Shown piece after piece: positions 23,589-32,331 of a stretch of 32,433 bases of DNA (positions are counted from its first letter, which is position 1; every line of letters begins with the position of its first letter). The DNA lies in NCBI GenBank assembly GCA_013377115.1, contig JACAAW010000024.1, positions 1-32,433 of the forward strand, given 5' to 3'. The notes beneath the pieces were generated by a model. It was not told where the DNA came from and ran no database searches. It was given only the letters and a program-made list of their open reading frames with translations. Origin of the DNA: Bacteroidota bacterium (GTDB lineage: Bacteria; Bacteroidota; Bacteroidia; Bacteroidales; CG2-30-32-10). A program made the position numbers and the translations under genes.

Positions 23589-24386
23589 ATGAATTATCTT
23601 GAAGCTATTATTCTTGCGATAATTCAAGGAATTACCGAATTCCTTCCTATTTCTTCAACTGGTCATATGATCATTGCAGAATATTTTCTTGGCCTGCAGA
23701 AATCAAATGCACTTTCTGAATTTTCTAGGTTATTTGCTGTTAGCATTCATTTTGGAACTGTTTTGGCAGTTGTAATAATTTATTGGAAAAGGTTTTTTAC
23801 CTCAATTGATATTTATTTTAAACTTTTTATTGCTTTTATTCCTGCCGCAGTTCTTGGGTTTTTACTAAGCGATACCATTGATAAAGTTTTAACCAATGTT
23901 ATTGTTGTTGCAATTGCATTAATTTTAGGCGGAATTATTCTTTTGTTTGTTGATAAATGGTGGAATTATAAAGATGAAGAAAAAGAGCCTTCTTACTTAT
24001 CTTCACTTATCATTGGTCTTTTTCAGGTAATTGCAATGATTCCTGGAGTTTCAAGGTCTGGTGCAACAATTGTTGGTGGAATGTTTCAAAAACTTACTCG
24101 CAAAAAAGCTGCAGAATTCTCTTTTCTTTTAGCTGTCCCAACTGTATTAGCTGCTTCTGGTTACAAAATGCTGAAAGAATATAAATCCATAAATTCTGAA
24201 AATATCAACCTTCTTGTTATAGGAAATATTGTTGCCTTTATTATCGCAATTATTGCAATTAAAACTTTTATCGGAATTATCCAAAAATATGGATTTAAAG
24301 CATTTGGATATTATAGAATAATTTTAGGAAGTATCTTACTTATTCTTTTGGCTTTAGGATACAATTTAAACGTGGGAATTGATTAA
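23589..24386 (+). CDS. uppP: Undecaprenyl-diphosphatase UppP/BacA
   Basis: 265-residue polytopic membrane enzyme that dephosphorylates undecaprenyl diphosphate so that the lipid carrier can be reused for peptidoglycan and other glycans; also gives some bacitracin resistance. Both family signatures are intact: QGITEFLPISSTGHM (residues 13-27, including E17) and PGVSRSGATIVGGM (about 150-163). The length is normal. Its stop codon overlaps the truB start by one base (TAATG), which indicates translational coupling. Confidence 0.95.
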   Translation: MNYLEAIILAIIQGITEFLPISSTGHMIIAEYFLGLQKSNALSEFSRLFAVSIHFGTVLAVVIIYWKRFFTSIDIYFKLFIAFIPAAVLGFLLSDTIDKVLTNVIVVAIALILGGIILLFVDKWWNYKDEEKEPSYLSSLIIGLFQVIAMIPGVSRSGATIVGGMFQKLTRKKAAEFSFLLAVPTVLAASGYKMLKEYKSINSENINLLVIGNIVAFIIAIIAIKTFIGIIQKYGFKAFGYYRIILGSILLILLALGYNLNVGID

Positions 24387-25108
24387 TGAGTGATTTTATT
24401 GAAGGAGAGGTTCTTCTTGTTAATAAGCCATTAGATTGGACTTCTTTTGATATTGTAAATAAATTTCGCGTCCTGTTAAAAATTCATTTAGGAATAAAAA
24501 AAATAAAAGTTGGTCATGCCGGAACTTTGGATCCTTTGGCCACAGGTTTATTGATTTTATGTACAGGAAAATTCACCAAAAAAATTGATGAATACCAGGC
24601 TTTTGAAAAAGAATATACTGGAACTTTTTTTCTTGGTGCAACAACACCTTCTTCTGATTTAGAAACTGAAGTTGACCAAACCTTTGATATTTCTGGAATT
24701 ACAAACGAAGAAATTATTGAAGCATCAAAAACCTTTATTGGAGATATTCTTCAAAAACCACCAATTTTTTCAGCAAAAAAAGTGAATGGCGAAAGAGCAT
24801 ACGAATTGGCGCGCAAGGGCGAAACACTTGAAATGCCTGCCCGACTTGTTACCATAAATGAATTCGAAATCACAAAAATTGATTTGCCAAATATAGATTT
24901 CCGTATAGTTTGTAGTAAAGGAACTTATATTCGTTCTATAGCCAGAGATTTAGGTGATTACTTGAAAAATGGTGCTCATCTCACAACACTTTGCCGCACA
25001 AGGATTGGGGAATTCAATCTTTCGGATGCGATTACAAAGGAGGAATTTGAAAGAAATCTTGTAATGATTTCCGAAAAGTCTAATTCTACTGAAAATACTA
25101 TTCAATAA
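24386..25108 (+). CDS. truB: tRNA pseudouridine-55 synthase TruB
   Basis: 240 residues. Converts U55 to pseudouridine in the T-loop of tRNAs. The catalytic Asp is D49 in GHAGTLDPLATG; further motifs are KEYTGTFFLGATTPSSDLE, KPPIFSAKKVNGERAYELAR and KGTYIRSIARDLG. It is shorter than the about 300-residue enzymes with a C-terminal PUA-like extension, as usual in Bacteroidota. Last gene of the ftsX operon, followed by a strong hairpin terminator. Confidence 0.95.
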   Translation: MSDFIEGEVLLVNKPLDWTSFDIVNKFRVLLKIHLGIKKIKVGHAGTLDPLATGLLILCTGKFTKKIDEYQAFEKEYTGTFFLGATTPSSDLETEVDQTFDISGITNEEIIEASKTFIGDILQKPPIFSAKKVNGERAYELARKGETLEMPARLVTINEFEITKIDLPNIDFRIVCSKGTYIRSIARDLGDYLKNGAHLTTLCRTRIGEFNLSDAITKEEFERNLVMISEKSNSTENTIQ

Positions 25109-25135
25109 AAAAGGCGAAGTGAACTTCGCCTTTTT
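25108..25135. terminator. Bidirectional terminator between truB and the TPR gene
   Basis: Perfect 12-bp stem (25108-25119 with 25124-25135), TGAA loop, A-run on the left and T-run on the right, serving both convergent genes. Confidence 0.9.
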
Positions 25136-25138
25136 GTT

Positions 25139-26773
25139 TTATTTTATTACTTTCAATACCTCTTTAGCTTGCTTATCATTCGGATCTAAAACTAGTAATT
25201 TTTCCCAAAATGTTTTTGATGTGGCATTGTCTTTTTGCAAATAATAATAATATCCTAAATATTGATAGGCTTCTATTAGAGCTGCTTTATTTTTTTCAGG
25301 AGCCCCTTCATATAATTTAACTACCATTTCATATTGAGGTTTTGCTAAGCCTGCAGTAGATTCAGGGTCAAGTTGGGCACGAACCCCAGCCCTGTAAAAA
25401 TGGGCCTGAGCGTAATCCGGTTTGGCAACATTTACTTTTGAGAAAGCTGAATCTGCTAAAACCAAATAACTCCTTTTTGTTAAGCTGTCTAATTTAGCAT
25501 CAAAAGTTGCGAAATAATAAGCTTTTCCTAAAGAAAAATATTGCGATGTCAATGGACTTTGAGTGCTTTTTATTAAAAGTTCATAATTGTCAGCGGCATT
25601 TTTATACTCTTTTTTCTTATTATAAATATCTGCAATATCTTTATAGAAATCGGTTCTTGTACTATCAGAAATCATTGCTTGTTTATAATTAACAATAGCC
25701 AATGAATCACTGCCTGTCTCTTTGTAGAGTCTGGCTGTATATTCATAATCTGAAGACAGAATTTTCTTTTTATCTACCAGTTTAAAAAAGCGATCCATAT
25801 AATAAAGTCCTTTTTTGTAATCTTTTGTTTCGCAAGAAGAATATCCTTGTAAGCGCAATAAGGTAACATTATTTGAATCTTTTTTCAAAACTTCATTCAT
25901 TTCAACTTTTGCTTTATCATATTTTTTATCGAAGAATAACATATAAGCATATCTTACACGTTCGTCCATTGTATATTCTTCAGTTTTCTGAATATATTTA
26001 GAATAGGTTTCGCTTGCTTTATCATATTTTTGTGCCATAAAATAAAGTTCACCTAATTCACGATATACAGGAATATAATTTGAATCAAGAGTAATAACAT
26101 TTTGAAAAGCTGCTAATGCTTCAGGATACATTCTAGCTAAAGATGAAATCATTCCTATCTTGAAAAATCCTTTTGTAAAACTTTTATTTACTTCAGTTGC
26201 TCTTTCGTAATTCGATAAGGCTTTTCCTGCATTATTTTGGTCAAGGAAAATATTTCCATATTTGATATAAATTTCAGAGACTGTTTTGTCAAATTCTTTT
26301 GCTTTGTCCAAATAAACAATGGCTTGATCAAAATCTTTGTTTTTTGAAACAATATTTGCTTCTGCAAGCTGCAAATAAATATTTACATCCTTTCTTCCTT
26401 TTGCTAAGTTAAAAGCTTTATCAAAGCTTTTTCTGGCTTCTTCTTTATTGCCATTATGAAGGAAAATTCTTCCAGTTCCAATATAATTATATGGATTTGC
26501 TTTGTCAATTTCAATTCCTTTTGCAAAATAATAGCTAGCAGAATCATATTTTTCGAATGCAAATGAAATTTCTCCAGCATAATAAAGAGCCATTACATTT
26601 GTTGGATTTTGCTTGGCAAAGTTCAAAAATATTGATTTTGCTTTTTGTTTTTGTTCTAATTCTAACGATCTTAAGCCCTTCTCAATATCTTGAGAATATA
26701 AAGTTGAAAAATTAAAAATGCACATGCATGCAATTCCCAACTTAATGATGCTTTTTTTCCCAACTGTTTTCAT
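25139..26773 (-). CDS. Exported TPR-repeat protein of the tonB operon
   Basis: 544 residues from the ATG at 26771-26773; a longer reading would need a GTG at 26798. A signal peptide (MKTVGKKSIIKLGIACM, ending TLYSQ) is followed by about a dozen tetratricopeptide repeats across the whole length, for example AMALYYAGEISFAFEKYDSA-like, IYIKYGNIFLDQNNAGKALSNYERA and PVYRELGELYFMAQKYDKAS units. TPR arrays bind proteins; no enzymatic domain is seen. Last gene of the exbB-exbD-exbD-tonB operon, where such a TPR protein often stands in Bacteroidota. Likely a periplasmic scaffold; partner unknown. Confidence 0.85.
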   Translation of the reverse strand: MKTVGKKSIIKLGIACMCIFNFSTLYSQDIEKGLRSLELEQKQKAKSIFLNFAKQNPTNVMALYYAGEISFAFEKYDSASYYFAKGIEIDKANPYNYIGTGRIFLHNGNKEEARKSFDKAFNLAKGRKDVNIYLQLAEANIVSKNKDFDQAIVYLDKAKEFDKTVSEIYIKYGNIFLDQNNAGKALSNYERATEVNKSFTKGFFKIGMISSLARMYPEALAAFQNVITLDSNYIPVYRELGELYFMAQKYDKASETYSKYIQKTEEYTMDERVRYAYMLFFDKKYDKAKVEMNEVLKKDSNNVTLLRLQGYSSCETKDYKKGLYYMDRFFKLVDKKKILSSDYEYTARLYKETGSDSLAIVNYKQAMISDSTRTDFYKDIADIYNKKKEYKNAADNYELLIKSTQSPLTSQYFSLGKAYYFATFDAKLDSLTKRSYLVLADSAFSKVNVAKPDYAQAHFYRAGVRAQLDPESTAGLAKPQYEMVVKLYEGAPEKNKAALIEAYQYLGYYYYLQKDNATSKTFWEKLLVLDPNDKQAKEVLKVIK

Positions 26774-26807
26774 TTGTCTAATTTTTAATTTTATTATCAC
26801 TCAAAAT

Positions 26808-27794
26808 TTATTCTGGGTTATTTTTATTCAATTCCACAATTCGAATTGGCTGTGTCGCAGGTAAAATACCAGATCTTAATATTATTCTTTGACCTCTATC
26901 GCTGGCTAAAAATGCAGCAAATCCACTTGCCAAACCAGACATTCCTTCAGCATTAATTACATAAATACATCTTGTTAATGGATATTGTTTTTGTGCAATA
27001 TAAGCCTGATAAGGTTGATAACTATTTTCTGGAGTAGCATCCGCCTCTGAAGAAACTCCCATAACTTTGATTTTGTTTAAAAATGAAAGTGATGATGAAT
27101 CTTGTTTGTTACTTACCCAACTTACACCAATTATCCCAATTGCATTTTCATTTTTTGAAACAAAATCAACAACATCGGCATTGTAACTTAAAGCCTGAAG
27201 TTTTGTTGAAAGTGGTTTTTCTTTGCAAATTGAATCTATAGCATATCTTACAGTGCTCGAATTTTTATTATCAAAAACAACTTTTAAATCATTGAGTTTC
27301 GATTTTGGATTTAATTCTTTCCATTTTGTAATTTCTCCGGTAAGAATTTTTTTCAACATACCCCAAGAAATAAGTGTGTCGCTATTGTTATTGTTCACAA
27401 TTAGAGCTACACCATCAACCGCTATTTTAGTTTCCTTTGGATACATTTTTTTGTCTTCAAAAAACTTTTTCTCTTTGGCACTCAATTTCCTGGAAACAAT
27501 TACTAAATCAGTGCTGTCGTTAAACAACTCGTTCAATGATTCAGTTTCGGTTTTGTAAATTGGTGTTATTTCAGCATATTTATAAATACTTTGAAAAACA
27601 TCAATTTCGGATTCTATAATTGGTTTAAAAGTCTCATCAACAAGAATCTTAATCTTTCCTGTTGTTGGAGAATTAACGTTTTTAATATCGTTTGGGCCAC
27701 CACAAGATTGAAATGCAAGAAATAAACCAAGAAATAAGTAAAAACTCTTACTTTTTAATTTCTTTAATTGTCCTATAAGATCTGAAGATTCCAT
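26808..27794 (-). CDS. PstS-like substrate-binding lipoprotein in the tonB operon
   Basis: 328 residues. The N-terminus has a hydrophobic segment and a lipobox ending FQSC (about C31). The body matches the PBP-like (PstS-type) phosphate-binding superfamily: GKIKILVDETFKPIIE, DLVIVSRKLSAKEKKFF, VDGVALIVNNNNSDT, WGMLKKILTGEITKWKEL and AIGIIGVSWVS. No permease or ATPase of a phosphate transporter is nearby, so a role in uptake by ABC transport is not supported. In this operon type it may bind phosphate or another small ligand for the TonB system or act as a sensor. The first 47 bp overlap the end of the small upstream gene. Confidence 0.85.
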   Translation of the reverse strand: MESSDLIGQLKKLKSKSFYLFLGLFLAFQSCGGPNDIKNVNSPTTGKIKILVDETFKPIIESEIDVFQSIYKYAEITPIYKTETESLNELFNDSTDLVIVSRKLSAKEKKFFEDKKMYPKETKIAVDGVALIVNNNNSDTLISWGMLKKILTGEITKWKELNPKSKLNDLKVVFDNKNSSTVRYAIDSICKEKPLSTKLQALSYNADVVDFVSKNENAIGIIGVSWVSNKQDSSSLSFLNKIKVMGVSSEADATPENSYQPYQAYIAQKQYPLTRCIYVINAEGMSGLASGFAAFLASDRGQRIILRSGILPATQPIRIVELNKNNPE

Positions 27795-27978
27795 AAATAA
27801 TTAATAAAGTTCCAATACTAATGCGTTGCGTTTTATTGAGTAAATCTGCAGCAAAAGATTCTGATAAAATGATATACAAACCAAATGCCACATAAATTAA
27901 AATCATAAAAAAACCAAAATATCTCAGAACATTTTGCAACAATTCAAGATATTTTGGTTTAGGTCTTTTTTCGTCCAT
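27748..27978 (-). CDS. Small two-helix membrane protein of the tonB operon
   Basis: 76 residues from the ATG at 27976-27978; an earlier in-frame ATG at 28066 lies inside tonB and is unlikely. A charged start (MDEKRPKPKY) precedes two membrane helices (FGFFMILIYVAFGLYIIL and ISIGTLLIIYGIFRSY) joined by a short loop, and a basic tail. I do not recognise a named family. It starts 34 bp after tonB and its end overlaps the next gene by 47 bp, so it is translationally linked to the operon. Confidence 0.65.
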   Translation of the reverse strand: MDEKRPKPKYLELLQNVLRYFGFFMILIYVAFGLYIILSESFAADLLNKTQRISIGTLLIIYGIFRSYRTIKEIKK

Positions 27979-28012
27979 TTGTCTGACTTTTACGTCGCCA
28001 TATGAAATAGAA

Positions 28013-28789
28013 TTATTGTAAAATGAACTTAATTGGTAAGTTGAACTGAACTGGAACAGCCTGTCCATTTTGCTTTCCTACTTTCCACTCAGGCATCATT
28101 TTAACAACTCTGATAGCTTCTTCATCGCAACCACCACCAATACCTCTTAAAATTTGTGCACTTGTAATTTTACCAGCACTTGTAACAACAAAAGTTACAT
28201 AAACAGTTCCTTGGATTCCACTTTCTTTTGCCATTTGAGGATAAGAAATGTTGTTTTTCAAAAACTTCATCAATTCTTCATCACCACCTTGGAATTCGGG
28301 CATTTGTTCAACAAAAGTATAAGGTTTAATTGTTTGTTCAACGATTTTTGGTCCTTCATCCAAACTCTTTAAATCCACAGTATCATTGTCATTACCAATT
28401 GGAATAACTGATTTACTAAGTTCATCCTGAGAAAGCATTTCATCCTCTTCTTTCACTTCCTCGTCAGGTTTTACAACTGGAGGCGTAAATCTAATTGTGT
28501 TTTTTACTGGAGGTGGTTCATCCATTTTTGGAGGAGGAGGAAGCGCCTTGTCCATTTTTAAATCGGCAAGGTTGGTAACATCCACATTTTTTTCCTTTTC
28601 TTTTGGCATGATAACTTTGAAAAGAACAGGCGCACTCACAGCTACACTAAAAACAGCGCACGAAATGATTAATGCGATAAAATGGTTTTTTGGAGTTTTT
28701 TTCCTAAGAGAATACGCTCCATATTCATGATTTTTTTCTTCAAAAACCATATCAACCCATTCATCTGAAAACAGATTTATTTTTGCCAT
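28013..28789 (-). CDS. tonB: Energy transducer TonB
   Basis: 258 residues. The N-terminal cytoplasmic segment contains FEEKNHEYGAYSLRKKTPKNH, a pattern typical of Bacteroidota TonB. One membrane helix (about 36-57) is followed by a proline-rich spacer (LPPPPKMDEPPPV) and a TonB C-terminal domain (about 165-258: YPQMAKESGIQGTVYVTFVV, GGGCDEEAIRVVKMMPEW, VPVQFNLPIKF). It carries proton-motive energy from ExbB/ExbD to outer-membrane transporters. Downstream of exbB and two exbD genes. Confidence 0.93.
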   Translation of the reverse strand: MAKINLFSDEWVDMVFEEKNHEYGAYSLRKKTPKNHFIALIISCAVFSVAVSAPVLFKVIMPKEKEKNVDVTNLADLKMDKALPPPPKMDEPPPVKNTIRFTPPVVKPDEEVKEEDEMLSQDELSKSVIPIGNDNDTVDLKSLDEGPKIVEQTIKPYTFVEQMPEFQGGDEELMKFLKNNISYPQMAKESGIQGTVYVTFVVTSAGKITSAQILRGIGGGCDEEAIRVVKMMPEWKVGKQNGQAVPVQFNLPIKFILQ

Positions 28790-28827
28790 AATAATAAATA
28801 TTAATTCTCAATTAAATTTAAAATACC

Positions 28828-29442
28828 TTATTTGACCATTGGTTTAATGAACTCTAAATCCAAAGGTGTTATGTCAACAATTGCAAATTTACCAACATTA
28901 CAAATATTCATTTCATCAAGAATATCTACTAAATTCTTGTAAGTTGATTTATCGGTTGCCTTTAATAGAACAACAGGTCCATTTTTTGCTGATTTTACAA
29001 GGGATACTCTTTTCTTATAAACGGAATCATTTATAATTCCAGCATCTTTGTCCTTTTTAATTACTTTAATTGCTTTAAAAGCACTATCATTTCTTAATAA
29101 TATTGCTTTTCGGATGCCTTCTGGAGAAAAGTCAGTTACCTCAATTTTGGGGTCAATACCTTTTTCTCTGGTTCCAAAATAATAATAAACTTTATCGTTT
29201 TCCCCTAAAATAATTGTCATTGCTTTTGAAGCTTTTACTTTAGGTTGATCTTTCCCTGGGTCTTTATTATCAGGCATGCTAATTTCCATTGTTTGAGGCT
29301 TGCTAAGGGTAATTGTTAACATGAAAAACGTGATTAACAAAAATCCAAGGTCAACCATAGGAGTTAAATCCACACGTGTGGATAACTTTTTGGAGTGCCC
29401 TTTTCCACCCTTTTTGCCACTATCGGTATTTAGTTCGGCCAT
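28828..29442 (-). CDS. exbD: ExbD/TolR-type biopolymer transport protein (second copy)
   Basis: 204 residues. One N-terminal membrane helix carries the key acidic residue (VDLTPMVDLGFLLITFFML; the Asp in MVD is the proton-relay position), followed by a periplasmic domain with SMPDNKDPG, a TIILGENDKVYYYFG strand and a VVLLKATDKSTYKNLVDILDEM region. Part of the ExbB/ExbD motor. The two exbD copies in a row are usual in this phylum. Confidence 0.92.
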   Translation of the reverse strand: MAELNTDSGKKGGKGHSKKLSTRVDLTPMVDLGFLLITFFMLTITLSKPQTMEISMPDNKDPGKDQPKVKASKAMTIILGENDKVYYYFGTREKGIDPKIEVTDFSPEGIRKAILLRNDSAFKAIKVIKKDKDAGIINDSVYKKRVSLVKSAKNGPVVLLKATDKSTYKNLVDILDEMNICNVGKFAIVDITPLDLEFIKPMVK

Positions 29443-29466
29443 TTTATATTTGTTTTAAAATTATTT

Positions 29467-30090
29467 TTATTTCTTTTTCTTATCATCCAAAGGATTTGCT
29501 TCGAGACCAGTAATCAAATTAAATTTGTTTTCATTTTTATCTTGAAGTGTACTAATTACTTTTTTAACCATCGGATAAGGAGTGTCTTTATCACCTTTAA
29601 CAGCTATTTTTAATTCTTTTCCTTTAATATCTCTCGCATAAAACAACCAATCAGCTAATTGATTATCTGTTGAGTCGCAAGGAATTCCAAGGGCATTTTC
29701 AGTTTTGTTTCTGGCTCCCATATCAAGTGCCAAATAGGGTTTCATCTTCTGAATTGGAACACCAAATGAATTCATGGCGCTGAATTTCTTCAATTCTTCT
29801 CCAGTAAATGTTACCTTATATCTTTCACCCATTTTCTTTAGCAATTCAACTCTTTTTTCGGCATTGTCAATTCCGAGGAAAACTCTACCATCTTTTCCTA
29901 AAACAATGGTTAGAATGTTGACATCAGGAATTTTAATTTCCGAAATAGAACCTGGAATTGTTACCGGAGTAGGGTCAGTTTCTGAAAATTTTGCTGTTAA
30001 AATGAAAAAGGTTAACAAAAGGAATGCAACATCACACATGGCAGTCATGTCGATGTGTGTGCTTTTCCGTGCAATTTTAACTTTTGGCAT
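29467..30090 (-). CDS. exbD: ExbD/TolR-type biopolymer transport protein (first copy)
   Basis: 207 residues: HIDMTAMCDVAFLLLTFFIL helix with the conserved Asp, then a periplasmic domain (TIVLGKDGRVFLGID; LKIAVKGDKDTPYPMVKKVISTLQ) and a basic Lys-rich end. It is clearly diverged from the next copy, so the two probably form distinct positions in the ExbD dimer. It starts 37 bp after exbB. Confidence 0.92.
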   Translation of the reverse strand: MPKVKIARKSTHIDMTAMCDVAFLLLTFFILTAKFSETDPTPVTIPGSISEIKIPDVNILTIVLGKDGRVFLGIDNAEKRVELLKKMGERYKVTFTGEELKKFSAMNSFGVPIQKMKPYLALDMGARNKTENALGIPCDSTDNQLADWLFYARDIKGKELKIAVKGDKDTPYPMVKKVISTLQDKNENKFNLITGLEANPLDDKKKK

Positions 30091-30127
30091 TTTTATTAAT
30101 TTTTAAAGTTATTAAAACATAAAATTA

Positions 30128-30952
30128 CTAGTGAGAAGCGGCATAGGTTTGAACAATGCTGAAACCTGCTTCATCAATGCTATAAGTTAATTTGTCAATT
30201 TTTGTTGTAAATACATTGTACATAATTACAGCTAGAGCTGCAGTACCGATACCAAATGCAGTATTAATAAGAGCTTCAGAAATACCAGTTGCAAGAGCTA
30301 CTGAGTCAGGAGCACCAGCATTAGCAAGAGCAGCGAACGCTTTAATCATACCAATTACAGTACCTAAAAGTCCCATAAGAGTAGAAACAGAAGTAATAGT
30401 AGCTAAAATTACAAGATTTTGCTCTAAGCTTGGCATTTCAAGAGTAGTTGCTTCTTCAATTTCTTTTTGAATTGCAGCTAATTTTTGCTCTTTTTCCATT
30501 CCTTGTTCAACTTCTACTTGAGTATATTTTGTTAAAGCAGATTTTACAACGTTAGCAACAGAACCTTTTTGTTTGTCACAATCAGCTTTTGCAGCTTCAA
30601 TGTTATTTGAAGATAAATTAGCTTTAATTTTTCTTACAAAAGCAACAACAGAACCTTTTCCGCTTGCTCTGGTAATTGTAATAAAACGTTCTAAAGAGAA
30701 AGTAATTACCGCGATTAACATAGTCATTAAAATAGGAACAATAATTCCTCCTTTGTAAATAATTCCAAGATAATTTCCTGGAAGTGGACCTTTTTCAACG
30801 TTTCCTTCAATAAAATTGACCGGATTTCCCATAACAAATTTGAAAATTAAAATTGCAATTACCAATGCTGCTGGTATTACAATAGCAGAAAATAAAGTTT
30901 TTAAACTTTGGCCTAAAGAATTGCTGTTTCCCTTTGAATCATTTTTTCCCAT
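30128..30952 (-). CDS. exbB: MotA/TolQ/ExbB proton channel protein
   Basis: 274 residues. Three membrane regions: about 20-42 (LFSAIVIPAALVIAILIFKFV), a pair near 70-90 (GGIIVPILMTMLIAVITFSLE) and a C-terminal pair with the channel-lining motif LATITSVSTLMGLLGTVIGMIKAF and a final GIGTAALAVIMYNVF helix. Proton-driven stator for TonB. First gene of the operon. Confidence 0.93.
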   Translation of the reverse strand: MGKNDSKGNSNSLGQSLKTLFSAIVIPAALVIAILIFKFVMGNPVNFIEGNVEKGPLPGNYLGIIYKGGIIVPILMTMLIAVITFSLERFITITRASGKGSVVAFVRKIKANLSSNNIEAAKADCDKQKGSVANVVKSALTKYTQVEVEQGMEKEQKLAAIQKEIEEATTLEMPSLEQNLVILATITSVSTLMGLLGTVIGMIKAFAALANAGAPDSVALATGISEALINTAFGIGTAALAVIMYNVFTTKIDKLTYSIDEAGFSIVQTYAASH

Positions 30953-31270
30953 TGTTGTTAATTTTAAAGTTAATAGATTAGTTATTTTTTTATTGTTTAT
31001 TAATATTTTTTTTCAATTTTTTGTGTTGATTTGGAGCAAAAGTAAAAAATTATATTGACACAATAAAAATTTTATTCATTTTAATTATTTCTTCCTGATT
31101 AATAAAAACGCTTCTAAATAATCAATAAAATAATTTAATACCTATGAAGTGAATTTTTCTGCATTTTAGATTTAAATTATTTGAAACAAATTTCGTTAAA
31201 AAAAATACCCTTTGTCAATACGAAATCAGTTAAAGGTAGGTTTTAAAAAGTTAACGGACGGGTAAAAGTT
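30953..31270. other. 318-bp intergenic region between exbB and the asparaginase gene
   Basis: AT-rich, with the exbB promoter near 31037-31044. I see no ORF, RNA gene or clear terminator for the asparaginase gene in it. Confidence 0.5.
31037..31044 (-). promoter_or_regulatory. Predicted -7 element of the exbB-tonB operon
   Basis: Minus strand reads TACTTTTG, matching TAnnTTTG, about 85 bp before the exbB ATG. A TTG (31061-31063) is 16 bp upstream, shorter than usual. Confidence 0.45.
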
Positions 31271-32302
31271 TTAGGCTACGGTTAATTCTCCTCTTATTGA
31301 CGTTTGTAATAACTTCCAAATTTGTTTTTTAGTATAGTTTTTTCCTAATAAGAACATAAGCTTGGCGATTGCTGATTCAATAGTAATATCAAAACCTCCA
31401 ACTACTCCAATCTTTCCCATATCGATACTTGTGTCGTATCGGCCAATCTCAACGGAGCCTCCTCTGCATTGTGTTACGTTATAAATAATAATTCCGTTTT
31501 TGATTGCTGTTCTTACTAAATCTAAAAACCATGGAACGTTTGGTGCGTTTCCTGAACCGAAAGTTTCTAAAACAATTGCTTTAAGTCCTTTAATTGAAAT
31601 AATAGATTCCACAACTTCTTTCTGTATTCCAGGAAATAACTTAAGCACTGCAATTGAGGTGTTCATTTCTTTGTAAACTGTAAATTTCTTTTTTGGAAAA
31701 GGTAAAATTGCAGTACTATTATATTTAATATGAACTCCAGCCTCAGCTAAAACGGGATAATTAATTGATTGAAAAGCTTCAAAATTCTCAGCATTAAATT
31801 TATGTGTCCGGTTTCCTCTAAAAAGTTGATTTTCGAAGTAAATTGCTACTTCTGGAACAATTGGCCTCCCATTAATATTAGCCGCGGCTATTTCAATTGC
31901 TGTAATAAAATTTTCTTTTCCATCGGTTCTTAATACACCTATTGGCAATTGAGATCCGGTAAAAATAACGGGTTTATTTAAATTTTCGAGCATGAAACTT
32001 AAAGCTGATGCTGTGTAAGACATGGTGTCGGAGCCATGAAGAACAACAAATCCATCATATTTTTCATAATTCATTTCAATAACTTCGGCAATTTTTATCC
32101 AGTCTTGCGTGGTCATATTTGATGAATCCAATAATGGATCGAACGAAAATGAATCAATTTCAAATTTAAATTTCTTGATTTCTGGAATTTGCTGTGTTAA
32201 TGCTTCGAAATCGAAAGGATAAAGGGCGCCTGTTTCTTTGTCTTCAACCATTCCGATTGTTCCGCCTGTATATATGATTAATATTTTCGTTTGTTTACTC
32301 AT
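31271..32302 (-). CDS. ansA: Type I (cytosolic) L-asparaginase
   Basis: 343 residues from the ATG at 32300-32302; the slightly longer reading uses a TTG. Hydrolyses L-asparagine to aspartate and ammonia. First catalytic motif YTGGTIG (Thr at about residue 12 or 15), second motif HGSDTMSYTASAL (Thr and Asp near 92-93), and VIFTGSQLPIGVLRTDGKEN with the catalytic Lys region. There is no signal peptide, and the length fits the AnsA-type cytosolic enzyme rather than the periplasmic type II. Monocistronic as far as can be seen. Confidence 0.92.
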   Translation of the reverse strand: MSKQTKILIIYTGGTIGMVEDKETGALYPFDFEALTQQIPEIKKFKFEIDSFSFDPLLDSSNMTTQDWIKIAEVIEMNYEKYDGFVVLHGSDTMSYTASALSFMLENLNKPVIFTGSQLPIGVLRTDGKENFITAIEIAAANINGRPIVPEVAIYFENQLFRGNRTHKFNAENFEAFQSINYPVLAEAGVHIKYNSTAILPFPKKKFTVYKEMNTSIAVLKLFPGIQKEVVESIISIKGLKAIVLETFGSGNAPNVPWFLDLVRTAIKNGIIIYNVTQCRGGSVEIGRYDTSIDMGKIGVVGGFDITIESAIAKLMFLLGKNYTKKQIWKLLQTSIRGELTVA

Positions 32303-32331
32303 GTTTTTCAATTCAATTTAATTTCCATAAA

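Noticed and set aside
31083-31270. Possible small RNA or riboswitch in the gap before the asparaginase gene end
   Set aside because: No conserved hairpin set or terminator could be identified by eye; only AT-rich sequence.
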